A stretch of 64,000 nucleotides of DNA. It comes from a virus. The stretch covers positions 25,279 to 89,278 of the IMG/VR virus record IMGVR_UViG_3300036652_000269; one strand, given 5' to 3'. Shown piece after piece: positions 25,495 through 34,732 of the stretch (the first letter of the stretch is position 1; every line of letters starts with the position of its first letter). The position numbers and the translations under genes are program-made. The notes under the pieces are model-generated. The model was not told where the DNA came from. It was given only the letters and a program-made list of their open reading frames with translations, and did not search any database.

Positions 25495-26226
25495 TCAGCA
25501 ACCCCCTTCGACCATGGCCAAGATGGTGTCCGCGTGCTGAATGGCTGTCAGCACGATAGATGAAAACAGATGGTCCTTGAACTGCTGGTCCACCGGCAAC
25601 TGGTCGTAGGGCACCAGACACGGGTGGGTTTTCAACTCGGGGTCCTTGACCGGCCCGTACACCCAGCCCTGTTCTGTCTTGGTGTCGCACCACAGCTGGT
25701 GGGACTGTTCGGGAGTGTTCCCGTTCAGCACCCCACGTACGCCGATCCGCACGCTTTCCTGCATGGCCGGGTCCACGTCGTCCCAGTCCGCTGCCACGTC
25801 GATGCCGGACCACGGCTGCAACTGCTGAACACCTCTGTTGGCTGAATGACAAAAACGGGCAATCGCATCGATCACCAGGTTCTTGTCCGCAGTGGACATC
25901 GGGTCTTCGGCGTCGTGGTCTTCCTCCCGATCCACCTGCAACGCATCGGTAGGCATGTCGGGTGTCTTCACGATGTCCGGGTGCGCTTCCTGCCAGGCTA
26001 CGATCCGGGCAACGTGGGCGTTGAGGCCATCAATGATGTTCTGGTCCCGTTCGACGGTAGGCAAGTGGGCCACTGCTTCCTGGTAACCACGGATCGCGTG
26101 CAGGATGAGCTTGTCCTTGGCCCGAAACAGGATGACCGGTTCGTCTTCACCGATGGTGGTGGTGATGTGCTTGCGCTTGTGGGGCCAGTCCTGAACCCCC
26201 TGATAATCCGCACGTGCGTGCAACAT
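25495..26226 (-). CDS. RyR-domain protein
   Basis: A 243-residue protein whose C-terminal third (about 150-235) matches the RyR (ryanodine-receptor repeat) domain pattern: A-M-Q-E-S-V-R-I-G, T-K-T-E-Q-G-W-V-Y-G-P-V-K-D, K-T-H-P-C-L-V-P-Y-D-Q-L-P and Q-F-K-D-H-L-F. RyR domains in bacteria and phages are linked to nucleotide-derived ligand sensing or conflict systems, but no enzymatic activity is established. The N-terminal half is helical with no recognised domain. Overlap-free but only 1 nt from the next gene. Confidence 0.75.
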   Translation of the reverse strand: MLHARADYQGVQDWPHKRKHITTTIGEDEPVILFRAKDKLILHAIRGYQEAVAHLPTVERDQNIIDGLNAHVARIVAWQEAHPDIVKTPDMPTDALQVDREEDHDAEDPMSTADKNLVIDAIARFCHSANRGVQQLQPWSGIDVAADWDDVDPAMQESVRIGVRGVLNGNTPEQSHQLWCDTKTEQGWVYGPVKDPELKTHPCLVPYDQLPVDQQFKDHLFSSIVLTAIQHADTILAMVEGGC

Positions 26227-26227
26227 G

Positions 26228-26611
26228 TCATAACTCCACTACTGCATCACGGGTGATGACCGTGGAACCGGGACGGTTCGCGGCCCGCTTGCGACATTCC
26301 CGTTCGGCGTCGGCTGCTGTCGAACTGAAAGCCTCGAAACCGTCTTCGAGTACCCACACCCACTGCTGCTTGCGAACCTTGCGTGGACCCCGCTGGGACT
26401 TGGGTCGTGACTGCACAGCCTGAGCTTCTACTGCCGGTGCCCGATGGTTGTCTGCGGCCTTGGTGCAGCGTTCGCATATCTGGGTGTTGGGTTTCAGTTC
26501 AATAGTTAGCGTCAGGTCGGTGCCACACCAGGCTTTCAGGTCTTCGGTAGACCTGATCAGGTGCTTCATGGTGCCGAACCGAGAATGGGCGTACACAGGG
26601 GTATCTGTCAT
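26228..26611 (-). CDS. Hypothetical protein with Cys pair
   Basis: I choose ATG 26611 (TAGGAAC upstream), giving 127 residues. It has one C-x2-C pair (I-C-E-R-C-T) near residue 47 and a single Cys further upstream. A basic linker (Q-R-G-P-R-K-V-R-K) follows, then a short domain W-V-W-V-L-E-D-G-F-E-A-F-S-S that resembles the small DUF-like domain in the protein at 58771-59016. Possible nucleic-acid-binding protein; not recognised. Confidence 0.55.
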   Translation of the reverse strand: MTDTPVYAHSRFGTMKHLIRSTEDLKAWCGTDLTLTIELKPNTQICERCTKAADNHRAPAVEAQAVQSRPKSQRGPRKVRKQQWVWVLEDGFEAFSSTAADAERECRKRAANRPGSTVITRDAVVEL

Positions 26612-26921
26612 AACGATAGTTCCTAGCTGTTGTCTGACCGGCGAAGTCATCCTAGCCGGGCCAGGTCGGGTTGGTGCAATGGCCGGTAGCCCGGCTGTAC
26701 GGCACGCTGACGGGCTAACCGGACGGGTTGGCAGTCCAGGTCCGGATCGGGCTGATAATCTGCCTGCTGCGTTGCTGGGCGTTGTCTCCTGATTGGTTAG
26801 TCGTCCCGATCAGCTTGACCGTCAGCACGTGTGGTGCCCCGCACCTGTCTGCTGACCGGCAGATCACAGACAGCTGTGTGCGGGGCACCACTCATGTTCA
26901 CGCCCGGTTATGGACTGATAG
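26612..26921. other. 310-nt intergenic region with a long hairpin
   Basis: No supportable gene on either strand. Its lower-coordinate part is a featureless GC-rich stretch. The higher-coordinate part, next to the NlpC/P60-like gene, contains the long stem listed separately at 26831-26891. It is the longest clearly noncoding gap in the window, so it may hold a promoter for the RyR-gene block, but I see no confident boxes. Confidence 0.45.
26831..26891 (-). terminator. Long nested hairpin after NlpC/P60-like gene
   Basis: A perfect 14-bp outer stem (GTGGTGCCCCGCAC at 26831-26844 and GTGCGGGGCACCAC at 26878-26891) encloses a second 7-bp stem (CTGTCTG/CAGACAG). It begins 30 nt after the stop of the gene at 26922. 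There is no U-tract, so it may act as a transcript 3' barrier rather than a classical terminator. Confidence 0.5.
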
Positions 26922-27491
26922 TTACTTGGTGAACAGGGTGTTGACGGTCTGCTGGTAATACAGCTTGTCAAGTAGACAAGTGATCGAGCCGGGAGTGACA
27001 TACCCCGGCCAGCGGTGGTCATCGAACAGCTGGTACCCGCCGTCCTGGTAGCACTGGTCGATGTACTGCGAGCAGATCATGTGCTTGTTGCTGGCGATGT
27101 AGTCCTTCAGCAACTGATCTGCCGGGTACAGGTGCAGCCGGTGAGTAGCCAACGCCGCATAGTCCAGGTACGAATACCCCACGTGCAGGTCGGCATAGCG
27201 CTGGGCCGCTGCCACGATGGCGGCACGCTGGTCGTCGGTCGGGTTGATGAGTCCCGACGACCACCGGATCGTTCTGCCGTCATAGATCGACAGGTCACGG
27301 ATCGCGGCCCCGTGCGGTTGGGCCTGGGCTATCTTGCCATCCCCCATGTACATGAGCACATGTTCGTAGTCCTTGTAGCCGTCACCGTTCAGCCACTGGC
27401 CGATCCGGATCGCCTTCCCCACGTCCCCCATCACCTTCACCACTCCGATGTCGGCTGGCTTCAGGGTCGGGGACAAGTTCGTGGTGGTCAT
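26922..27491 (-). CDS. Permuted NlpC/P60-like (YiiX-type) hydrolase
   Basis: ATG 27491 follows AGGAAGCAGG, giving 189 residues. The sequence fits permuted papain-like NlpC/P60 proteins. A-D-I-G-V-V-K-V leads into Y-E-H44-V-L-M-Y-M-G-D-G-K-I with the candidate catalytic His. Later I-C140-S-Q-Y-I-D-Q-C-Y gives the nucleophile Cys after the His, the YiiX-type order. Members cleave amide or thioester bonds in peptidoglycan or lipids. Could assist lysis or modify the host envelope; no signal peptide is visible. Confidence 0.7.
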   Translation of the reverse strand: MTTTNLSPTLKPADIGVVKVMGDVGKAIRIGQWLNGDGYKDYEHVLMYMGDGKIAQAQPHGAAIRDLSIYDGRTIRWSSGLINPTDDQRAAIVAAAQRYADLHVGYSYLDYAALATHRLHLYPADQLLKDYIASNKHMICSQYIDQCYQDGGYQLFDDHRWPGYVTPGSITCLLDKLYYQQTVNTLFTK

Positions 27492-27747
27492 TGGTGCCTG
27501 CTTCCTTTTTCTGTTTGACAGGTTCCATGTGCGGGCGAGCATGAGCCAGCACACCTATCATCCAAGCAGGCGGCACATACTGTTTGGGTGCATCGGGCGT
27601 GATACCCAACAGGCGTTTCTCTTCCGATTCGACGGCTGCCGTGTAGCGGTCCACTTCCGCTTCGATCCTGGCGTGTGCCTTCTTCGTGTGTTCGGCCAGG
27701 ATGCGACGGCGTAACTCGGCGCGCTGTTGTTCCTGTGATGTCTTCAT
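27382..27747 (-). CDS. Charged helical protein overlapping NlpC/P60-like gene
   Basis: A 121-residue frame starting with M-K-T-S-Q-E-Q-Q-R-A-E-L-R-R-R-I, coupled by ATGA to the upstream gene stop (27744). The first 90 residues are helical and charged and fill otherwise noncoding sequence, so the gene is probably real. Its last 37 codons overlap the start of the hydrolase gene by 110 nt in another frame and are low-complexity, which suggests either a readthrough-like tail or a true overlap. Confidence 0.55.
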   Translation of the reverse strand: MKTSQEQQRAELRRRILAEHTKKAHARIEAEVDRYTAAVESEEKRLLGITPDAPKQYVPPAWMIGVLAHARPHMEPVKQKKEAGTNDHHELVPDPEASRHRSGEGDGGRGEGDPDRPVAER

Positions 27748-28529
27748 GGCGCGGGCACGTAGTGTTCGGTGATGTACCGGGCGGCAGTCTTCGCGGCGTC
27801 CTTGATGCGAACCACTTGATAGCCGTCGTCGTCCGAGTACGAATCCTGGTCCAAGAACACGGATTCCAGGTCAGCGGCCAGCTTGTCCAGTGCTGGCATG
27901 TCGGCAAACGCATCGATCAACGGGGTGCCGATGCTGTAGGTGCCGCCACCGACGTCGAGCGGCTCAAGCAGTTCAAACGGTTGGTTCAGCCGGGCGATGA
28001 TGTGGATGTCCTGATCTTCCAATCGAGCACTGACCACTTCTAGGCTGCCGATGACATCGTACGGGGGCGTACCCGGTGTAGGGGACGGACCGAAACTGTA
28101 GGACTCTTCAAAGTAATCACTGGCGAAGCAGGTCCGTACCCCGTCCGCATAGGTCAGCGATAGATAGTCGCCATACTTGACCGTCATGTCGAACGGCTTG
28201 CCATCTTCTTCGAAGACGAACATCACCCCACTGCCGCGATTCGTATCTTCGACGTACGAGAACTTTTCGGCCTTCAGGAACCGGGCACAGTCGCGTTCGT
28301 TCCCCGGCTGTAGCTGAATCGCCGTCAACACGGCGGGTGTGTACTCTTTGCGCCGGGCCTTGTTGTTCCAGTGATACAGCGACGGGTAACCGCGTGCCAT
28401 GTCAGTCTTGGTTTCCGGCTTCGGCATCCCATGTTCCTTCGGTTCGACGTTGGGCCACTCGGTGGAGCGGGCCGGTGGGCGTTCGGGTGCAGCTGATGGT
28501 TCGGGGTCGTAGGCGTCGTCGCGTCCCAT
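27744..28529 (-). CDS. Hypothetical protein
   Basis: A 261-residue protein, ATG 28529, with a Pro-rich N-terminus. A folded region from about residue 45 includes Y-P-S-L-Y-H-W-N-N-K-A-R-R-K-E-Y and G-V-M-F-V-F-E-E-D-G-K-P-F. The C-terminal part is acidic (D-Q-D-S-Y-S-D-D-D-G). No catalytic motif recognised. It begins the short operon ending at the NlpC/P60-like gene. Confidence 0.6.
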   Translation of the reverse strand: MGRDDAYDPEPSAAPERPPARSTEWPNVEPKEHGMPKPETKTDMARGYPSLYHWNNKARRKEYTPAVLTAIQLQPGNERDCARFLKAEKFSYVEDTNRGSGVMFVFEEDGKPFDMTVKYGDYLSLTYADGVRTCFASDYFEESYSFGPSPTPGTPPYDVIGSLEVVSARLEDQDIHIIARLNQPFELLEPLDVGGGTYSIGTPLIDAFADMPALDKLAADLESVFLDQDSYSDDDGYQVVRIKDAAKTAARYITEHYVPAP

Positions 28530-28533
28530 AGGG

Positions 28534-28827
28534 TCAACCTTTCAGTTCGACAATCTGTACGTGGGCAAGGGATTCTGCACCACAGTTCAGGCAGCTGTCC
28601 CCAGCAGAGCCTGCTTCTTCGTCGTCGGTGAAGATTTCGCAAGACTGGCAGAACCACCCCACCGCCAGCACTGTCGGAGCAGCATCGATCACACCGGGGC
28701 ACTTCAGGATCGCGGTCCGTGAACCGGGACGGTCACGATTGTCGTGCGGTGGGTGCGGCCTGGTGTCCGGACAGGGGCTGTAGGGGAACGCAAGGTGTAC
28801 GTCCTGCTTACCCAACATCGGTACCAT
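28534..28827 (-). CDS. Small zinc-ribbon protein
   Basis: A 97-residue protein with two Cys pairs, C-Q-S-C and C-L-N-C, about 20 residues apart in the C-terminal half, forming a likely zinc ribbon. The N-terminus is less ordered. Overlaps the upstream gene slightly (28808-28827). Possibly nucleic-acid or protein binding; no specific family recognised. Confidence 0.55.
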   Translation of the reverse strand: MVPMLGKQDVHLAFPYSPCPDTRPHPPHDNRDRPGSRTAILKCPGVIDAAPTVLAVGWFCQSCEIFTDDEEAGSAGDSCLNCGAESLAHVQIVELKG

Positions 28828-29018
28828 TCTCCCGAACGACTGTCAGTTCGACATCATCGGTGTGCAGCACCACCTTCACCCGGTCCGCCAGACCAGCCGG
28901 AAGCGCAGCCTTGACGACCTCGCGTACCTGGTCGATGGCACCGTAGTCGGACACCCTGACCAGCAACAGGTCGTCGGGTTGCAACCGCAGCACCCGGACC
29001 TCTGGTACTTCGCTGAGC

Positions 29019-29026
<8 letters not shown>
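28808..29026 (-). CDS. Small hypothetical protein
   Basis: I prefer ATG 29026 (M-D-E-L-S-E), which overlaps the preceding short ORF's stop, giving 72 residues. Strand-rich (V-R-V-L-R-L-Q-P-D-D-L-L-L-V-R-V) followed by a helix (I-D-Q-V-R-E-V-V-K-A-A-L). It looks like a compact alpha/beta fold. Function unknown. Confidence 0.55.
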
Positions 29027-29941
<915 letters not shown>

Positions 29942-29990
29942 GTCTACTGTCAGGACGACATGTGCCATCGCATCACTTCCGATCTTTGGG

Positions 29991-30572
29991 TTATGGGCGA
30001 CCCCCTAATAGGGCTGCGACCCCTGTCACAATATCCGAAACACCGGGCAACAGACCACCAGCCACAGAAGGCCCTAGAAGGCCCGTAGACGGGCTAACGG
30101 CCACCAGGGGCAGCTGGGCAGCAGTCGATGGGGTTTCGCCGCCCACGAACGATCCTGGCGTGGTTATGCCCCCGGTCTGAGAAGTCTGCTGGGGCTGCGG
30201 CGTCGGGCTGGGTGTCTGCGTGGGTGCCGGTGTGGGCTGCGGCATCGAGGTCGGGGTCACCGCAACCACCTGAGTGACTGTCTTCTTGACAAGTTCTTCC
30301 CGGACGATGACCCGCTGGCTGGGGTTCGGGGTCAGCGTGGCAACCGGGGATGCGGTGACGGTGACTACCGGGTGGGCGGCAACATGGTGAGGTTGTTCCG
30401 CGATCCCCAGCCCAGGCTCGTTCAGCGTCTTAGCAGCCCAGTGCAGCCCGGTGGGCGAAGCAACCGTGCAGGCGATCATCCCGACCAGTAACGGCACCGC
30501 CCACTTCGGTCGGGTGCTGTACCTGTACTTCACGTGCTGCGCAGACTCGTGCTGCCGTTGAAGTATCGACAT
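29991..30572 (-). CDS. Single-pass membrane protein with Pro/Thr-rich exterior
   Basis: A 193-residue protein with a short basic N-terminus (Y-R-Y-S-T-R-P-K) and one hydrophobic segment (about 24-45, W-A-V-P-L-L-V-G-M-I-A-C-T-V-A). A Pro/Thr/Gln-rich low-complexity region (about 105-150) follows, then a small hydrophobic C-terminus. N-in, C-out topology is predicted. It resembles wall-spanning proteins and precedes the Rpf-like gene, separated by a terminator. Function unknown. Confidence 0.6.
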   Translation of the reverse strand: MSILQRQHESAQHVKYRYSTRPKWAVPLLVGMIACTVASPTGLHWAAKTLNEPGLGIAEQPHHVAAHPVVTVTASPVATLTPNPSQRVIVREELVKKTVTQVVAVTPTSMPQPTPAPTQTPSPTPQPQQTSQTGGITTPGSFVGGETPSTAAQLPLVAVSPSTGLLGPSVAGGLLPGVSDIVTGVAALLGGRP

Positions 30573-30679
30573 GACAGTGGCATCCCTTGGTCCGACCAGT
30601 CGTTGTTCCCGAAGAAAGCTACCCGGTCCATGTGCTCGCTACACAGGGTAGCCTTACCGGTGCTGTCGGGCACGCAGGT

Positions 30680-32185
30680 CTAGGCCAGGATGCGGACCTT
30701 GCGACCGAAGGCCAGTTCCTTCAACGCTCCCGATGTTGCGTCCACCTGGTCGTCGTGCGCCCCGTTCGGGAACAATGCCGCTTCGTCCAGGAAGGCTCGG
30801 TTCCAGGTGGCTTTCTTGATGTAGCAGTTGCCTGCCTTGGCCATCGATGACAACGGCTGGGCACGCACCTTCTTGTCTCCGGTGGACCTGATCCCATCGA
30901 AGTTGAAGCCCACCAGGATGTTGCGCCGGTAGTGGCTGATGGCCATCACACCCGAGCTACCCGGTTCCTGTTCCATCCGGATCGGGATGTCGGGTCCGTC
31001 CATCATCGCGGTGTGCCGGATGATGCGTTCGGCTTCGGCTGGACCTCGGCGGAATCGCACGATGTCTTCGATGTAAAGGTTGCCGTCCAGCAATCGGCAC
31101 AGCGTCCCCACGGTCCAGTCGGGATCGTTCTTCTTGTCTTTCTTCTGCTCGGTTGCAGCCATGTCCCAGAACCGGACCAGCTTGCCACCCGCTGGCGTCA
31201 TGTCCAACGCGGTGAACCAGTGCCGCTGGAAGTAGTCACCTTCCTCGGTGACATCCCAGTCGCCGTTCAGCAGTCGTTCCTGGTCCACCGGGTTCAGGTG
31301 TTCCAGCGCTTCCCGGTAGCTGGCCTGGTCCAGTGATGGATTGTCAGAAAGCAAAGAGGGGACGAAGATCGCTTTTTCGTTCCGGGTGCGTTCATCGATG
31401 AACCGGTTCCGCACCCATTCGTGCCCGATGCCACCGGGGTTGGTGGCCGAACGCATCCTGAGCGGCAGATCGAAGATTGTCATTCCATCAGGGGCGGGCG
31501 GGTACTGGCCCAGCACCTGCTGGTCGGGGTAGGGCTCTTTGCAGTATTGCTTGCCTTCGGCGGTGGTGTGCTTGTAATAGACCCCGGTCATCGATCGATA
31601 CTGCCGAAGGTTGGTACGGCAGTTGAGGCAGTTGATCGCAGGCTTCCGCATCCGGCTGAACATGTAGGTGTACATGTCGGTATCGAACTGTGTCAGTTCG
31701 TCAAACCCGATGAACTGGAACTCCGCTGATTGGTAGCGGGTCTTGTCCCGGTTGTATTGCAGATAACCGAAGGTGATTCGAGCCCCCGACGGGAAGGTCC
31801 AGTACCGGCCCCCATCGTGCGACTTCGCATCTGTGCTTTGGAGCCACTGTCTGGCCCGGTCCATGATGGCACCCGGCAGCGCAAGGTCGGACCAGGTACG
31901 GCGCAGCAACAGAGCCGAATATCCCGGCACATCGACGTATTGCAACGCAGCCATCAACAGGGCGTCGCTCTTGCCCCCACCAGCCGCTCCACCGAAGCCG
32001 ACTTCCTTGGTGGTCAACGACAGGAAGACCTGCTGCTTGGGGTGCGGGATGTGCGGGATGTACTTGGTCAACCGAGGGATGACAGCCCGCTGAATCTTGT
32101 GCCGCTGTTCCGGGGTCAGTTCGGCCAGCTTCTTGGCCAGCACTCGGGTTTCTAGTGCTGTGCGTTCGGTCAGGGTCAGGGACAT
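30680..32185 (-). CDS. terL: Terminase large subunit
   Basis: A 501-residue packaging motor protein. Walker A is G66-A-A-G-G-G-K72-S73, and Walker B with catalytic acid is F-Q-F-I-G-F-D162-E163-L-T. The nuclease domain has W-D341-M-A-A-T-E, E405/E407 and H-D478-D479-Q-V-D482. A C-L-N-C (186-189) plus Cys215 cluster between ATPase and nuclease suggests a structural zinc site. The ATPase drives DNA translocation and the nuclease cuts concatemers. It is followed by the membrane protein and Rpf-like gene, not directly by the portal, an unusual insertion of some 7 kb. Confidence 0.93.
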   Translation of the reverse strand: MSLTLTERTALETRVLAKKLAELTPEQRHKIQRAVIPRLTKYIPHIPHPKQQVFLSLTTKEVGFGGAAGGGKSDALLMAALQYVDVPGYSALLLRRTWSDLALPGAIMDRARQWLQSTDAKSHDGGRYWTFPSGARITFGYLQYNRDKTRYQSAEFQFIGFDELTQFDTDMYTYMFSRMRKPAINCLNCRTNLRQYRSMTGVYYKHTTAEGKQYCKEPYPDQQVLGQYPPAPDGMTIFDLPLRMRSATNPGGIGHEWVRNRFIDERTRNEKAIFVPSLLSDNPSLDQASYREALEHLNPVDQERLLNGDWDVTEEGDYFQRHWFTALDMTPAGGKLVRFWDMAATEQKKDKKNDPDWTVGTLCRLLDGNLYIEDIVRFRRGPAEAERIIRHTAMMDGPDIPIRMEQEPGSSGVMAISHYRRNILVGFNFDGIRSTGDKKVRAQPLSSMAKAGNCYIKKATWNRAFLDEAALFPNGAHDDQVDATSGALKELAFGRKVRILA

Positions 32186-32294
32186 GGGTCGTAGTCGTCT
32201 TTCTAGTTGACAGTCTGGTTCCCAACCTCAGCGGCCGGTACTGGGACTGCCTAGCGTATTCATCACGTGTACTGCTGGTCATGCGTGGTGCGGG

Positions 32295-32600
32295 CTAGAT
32301 GTGCACGTAAAACCGACCGTTCAGTGCGGTGTGCTCGCTTTGCTTCTGCAAGCTGGACAACCGTTCCGTCTGGTGGCCGTACGGGTCACGCTTGGTCGGG
32401 TCGGTGGACACATAGACCACGTTGATGCACTCGGGCCCATGCACCGCCGTGACCAAACCGAAGTGTTCGACCCCGGTTTCGTCTGTCACCTTGACAACCG
32501 TGCCCACCACCAACTGCTCGCGGTAGGTGCCGGTGTCGATCGACTTCCGGTTTTCGTGGTCCCATCGCGTCACCGGGACCTGTTCCATGTCAGACAGCAT
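32295..32600 (-). CDS. Small hypothetical protein
   Basis: I choose ATG 32600, which has an excellent AAGGAGG 8 nt upstream, giving 101 residues. The middle looks like a small beta-barrel (V-V-G-T-V-V-K-V-T-D-E-T-G-V-E-H-F-G-L-V). No recognised family. It lies directly before the terminase gene. Confidence 0.65.
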   Translation of the reverse strand: MLSDMEQVPVTRWDHENRKSIDTGTYREQLVVGTVVKVTDETGVEHFGLVTAVHGPECINVVYVSTDPTKRDPYGHQTERLSSLQKQSEHTALNGRFYVHI

Positions 32601-32922
32601 CTTGTTCACCTCCTTCCGTACGCGGTGTGCGTCCATGCAGTATGTCATCGATCCGGCGCTGGTTGTCATAGAAGCGCTGCGACATAGCTGGTAGCCGTAC
32701 TCCGGCGTGGTAGGCGATGGTGGCGTTCCCGATGGCGTCCAACAGCCCGAACAGGATGTCGTCTGTCATGTGCACATACAGATCGATGGTGTCATACCCG
32801 GTGGCCGGGTAACGCTGGTGCAGGTCAGTGCGCCACTCGTCAGTGATGACCAGCCGGGGTCGGGGTTTGTTTTGCGCCGTGTGCTTGCCGCACCGACACC
32901 CTCGCTGGCAGATCGTACCCAT
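32590..32922 (-). CDS. Small protein with N-terminal Cys cluster
   Basis: A 110-residue protein starting M-G-T-I-C-Q-R-G-C-R-C-G-K-H, a Cys/His cluster that could bind zinc. A helical region follows (D-D-I-L-F-G-L-L-D-A-I-G-N-A-T-I). Its stop overlaps the next gene's start by about 10 nt. Function unknown. Confidence 0.6.
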   Translation of the reverse strand: MGTICQRGCRCGKHTAQNKPRPRLVITDEWRTDLHQRYPATGYDTIDLYVHMTDDILFGLLDAIGNATIAYHAGVRLPAMSQRFYDNQRRIDDILHGRTPRTEGGEQDAV

Positions 32923-32924
32923 GG

Positions 32925-33116
32925 CTAACTGTCTAGCAGATACAGGTAGTCCAGTTGGTCATTCAGCGCCATCAGGTCGGGATGGGCCAGGATGTTGTGT
33001 TCCAGCACGTGGGCCCGTGCATGGTCATATCGGGTCTTGTTCACATCCCCGTTCGCGTCTACCCACGCCTTGCAGTCCCGGCAGTAGAACGCTCGAACGT
33101 GCATCCGGTCCGTCAT
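32925..33116 (-). CDS. Small C2H2-type zinc-binding protein
   Basis: I choose ATG 33116, giving 63 residues; the frame is open far upstream but that part overlaps another likely gene. It contains F-Y-C-R-D-C followed by D-H-A-R-A-H, a C-x2-C...H-x3-H zinc-finger arrangement, and a hydrophobic C-terminus. The upstream purine run is weak. Confidence 0.55.
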   Translation of the reverse strand: MTDRMHVRAFYCRDCKAWVDANGDVNKTRYDHARAHVLEHNILAHPDLMALNDQLDYLYLLDS

Positions 33117-33118
33117 GA

Positions 33119-33283
33119 TTACCGGTTCTTTGGTTTGGTGGGGTGGCCCAGCTTCCGGCAGCTGCACAGGATCGGCTGGTTGTCGGGGGTGAATGCGTTT
33201 CGCAGTGCCCCGTTGCACTTGGCGTGGTCGTTGGCGAAGCAGTGCGTACACATCGGGATCACACAGTCGGGGGTCGTCGTCAT
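33119..33283 (-). CDS. Small Cys-rich protein
   Basis: I choose ATG 33283 with AAAAGG upstream, giving 54 residues. It contains C-T-H-C-F-A-N-D-H-A-K-C-N-G and C-S-C-R-K-L-G-H, a compact Cys/His pattern suggesting zinc binding. It lies 2 nt from the next gene. Function unknown. Confidence 0.5.
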   Translation of the reverse strand: MTTTPDCVIPMCTHCFANDHAKCNGALRNAFTPDNQPILCSCRKLGHPTKPKNR

Positions 33284-33417
33284 GGTCGGCTGCCTTTTGG
33301 TTCGGTTGCTCTGTACCTGTTGTACGGATGCCGGTGACAGCCGGGCTGCGGAATCCAGTGTTAGGTCGCAGGCCAGTCCGGACAACCACAACCCGGCTGT
33401 CACTCTGAAAGGCTAGC

Positions 33418-34548
33418 CTATGGGATGACGGACCCGTCGGTGTCCAGCGTGTTGCCGGTCCAGGTCGTCACGAATGGCGAACCGATGTGAGTCTTGATGC
33501 CGTACCGGTAGTCGGTGCCGAACCGGTTGTTGGTAAACGTCAACGGTCCCGCCTTGTGGGTGGCCGGGATGCCCGAGTTGTTCGCATTGATCGAGTAGTT
33601 GCCGCCGTCGCACAGGTTGCCGGTGAAGGTCAGTTGGGCCAGGTCACCTTGCAGTGCGCCGATCTGAAGACACGAGTTCATCGGGTCGCCTGCGGTGAAC
33701 GGTATCAGCGTGTTGTGCACGAAGGTTTCGTCCCCACCCGATGTCTGCAAGGTGTCATCATGCGAGGTGGACGACCGCTGCAAGCCGTGGATGTAGCTGT
33801 CCTGCACCACGTTGAACGGGTTCGCCCCGCCACCACCCCAGGCGTCGATACCGTCCTGGCCACCGGACAGGTCAGCCCGAATGACAGTGGCGTCGTGGAT
33901 CGTCATGGCCGCGGTCTGACTGGGTGTCACGATGACAGTCACATCGCTGATCGTGGTGTGCCCGGTGGCCTGGTGCAGATCGATACCGCCGAGTGCATCG
34001 CCACCTGTCACCTTGACGTTTTCGATGATGACGTTGGCCGATGTCACCTTGATAAAGCCGGTGACGTTCAGGTTACGGATGACCTGGCCATCGGTGGTCG
34101 AAGTGATGGACCCAGAAGCGGTGAGGGTGCCGTGCGCCCCGGTGTTGGTGGCGTCGGGCCAGCCGCAGGCAGATGGTGTCTTCAGACAGTGAGTGGCCGA
34201 AACAGCACTGCTCGATGGGGTCGGGCTGACCGTCACGTTACTGGGGCTGGGACTGGCCGGTGGGCTGCTCACAACGGGGGTGCTGCTGCTGGGTGCCGGG
34301 TTGGCGCTGCTGCTGACCGGGACCGGTGGGCTGCTGCTGGGGGCTGCACTGCTGGGCGGCGGGCTGCTGGGCAGCGATGAAGGGCTCGACTGGGACGATG
34401 CGGTCGGCGTGGTCTTGGCCAGTGTCAGTGTCATGCTGACAACCGCTAGCAAAGCGGCCAGTGCAGCGATGACCTCGGCACGGTGGGCGGTGAACCAGGC
34501 GATCCAGGTTTGCCCGGTGGGCGGTGGGGCAGCGGACGGCGTAGACAC
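33418..34548 (-). CDS. Membrane-anchored beta-helix protein
   Basis: A 376-residue protein. Residues 21-45 form a membrane anchor (E-V-I-A-A-L-A-A-L-L-A-V-V-S-M-T-L-T-L). A Ser/Pro-rich wall-spanning stretch covers about 46-115. The C-terminal 240 residues have the short-strand periodicity of a right-handed parallel beta-helix (V-I-R-N-L-N-V-T-G-F-I-K-V-T and V-I-I-E-N-V-K-V-T-G-G-D-A), as in pectate-lyase-like and phage spike proteins. The anchor argues for display on the host membrane rather than the virion. Possible glycan hydrolase or adhesin; catalytic residues are not assignable. Confidence 0.7.
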   Translation of the reverse strand: MSTPSAAPPPTGQTWIAWFTAHRAEVIAALAALLAVVSMTLTLAKTTPTASSQSSPSSLPSSPPPSSAAPSSSPPVPVSSSANPAPSSSTPVVSSPPASPSPSNVTVSPTPSSSAVSATHCLKTPSACGWPDATNTGAHGTLTASGSITSTTDGQVIRNLNVTGFIKVTSANVIIENVKVTGGDALGGIDLHQATGHTTISDVTVIVTPSQTAAMTIHDATVIRADLSGGQDGIDAWGGGGANPFNVVQDSYIHGLQRSSTSHDDTLQTSGGDETFVHNTLIPFTAGDPMNSCLQIGALQGDLAQLTFTGNLCDGGNYSINANNSGIPATHKAGPLTFTNNRFGTDYRYGIKTHIGSPFVTTWTGNTLDTDGSVIP

Positions 34549-34648
34549 GATGGTGTCCTTTCGTGGAGAGAAGGGAACACCATCGTGTCATGCGCCAAGG
34601 TCAACCAGCCGGTCTTTTGCCCCACCATCGGGGCGGCGTCACTCTGCG

Positions 34649-34732
34649 TTATAGCCAGTTCTGGTGCACTGCCACTATCAGTTCGACAATGAAGATGGCA
34701 GCCAACAGCACGTCGGTCAACGTGATCCGCAC
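34649..34732 (-). CDS. 27-residue hydrophobic peptide
   Basis: GTG 34732 with a strong GGGAGG 6 nt upstream opens a 27-residue frame ending at TAA 34649. The product is largely one hydrophobic helix (V-L-L-A-A-I-F-I-V-E-L-I-V-A-V). The good ribosome site in an otherwise empty 240-nt gap makes a real single-pass micropeptide plausible. Confidence 0.5.
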   Translation of the reverse strand: MRITLTDVLLAAIFIVELIVAVHQNWL

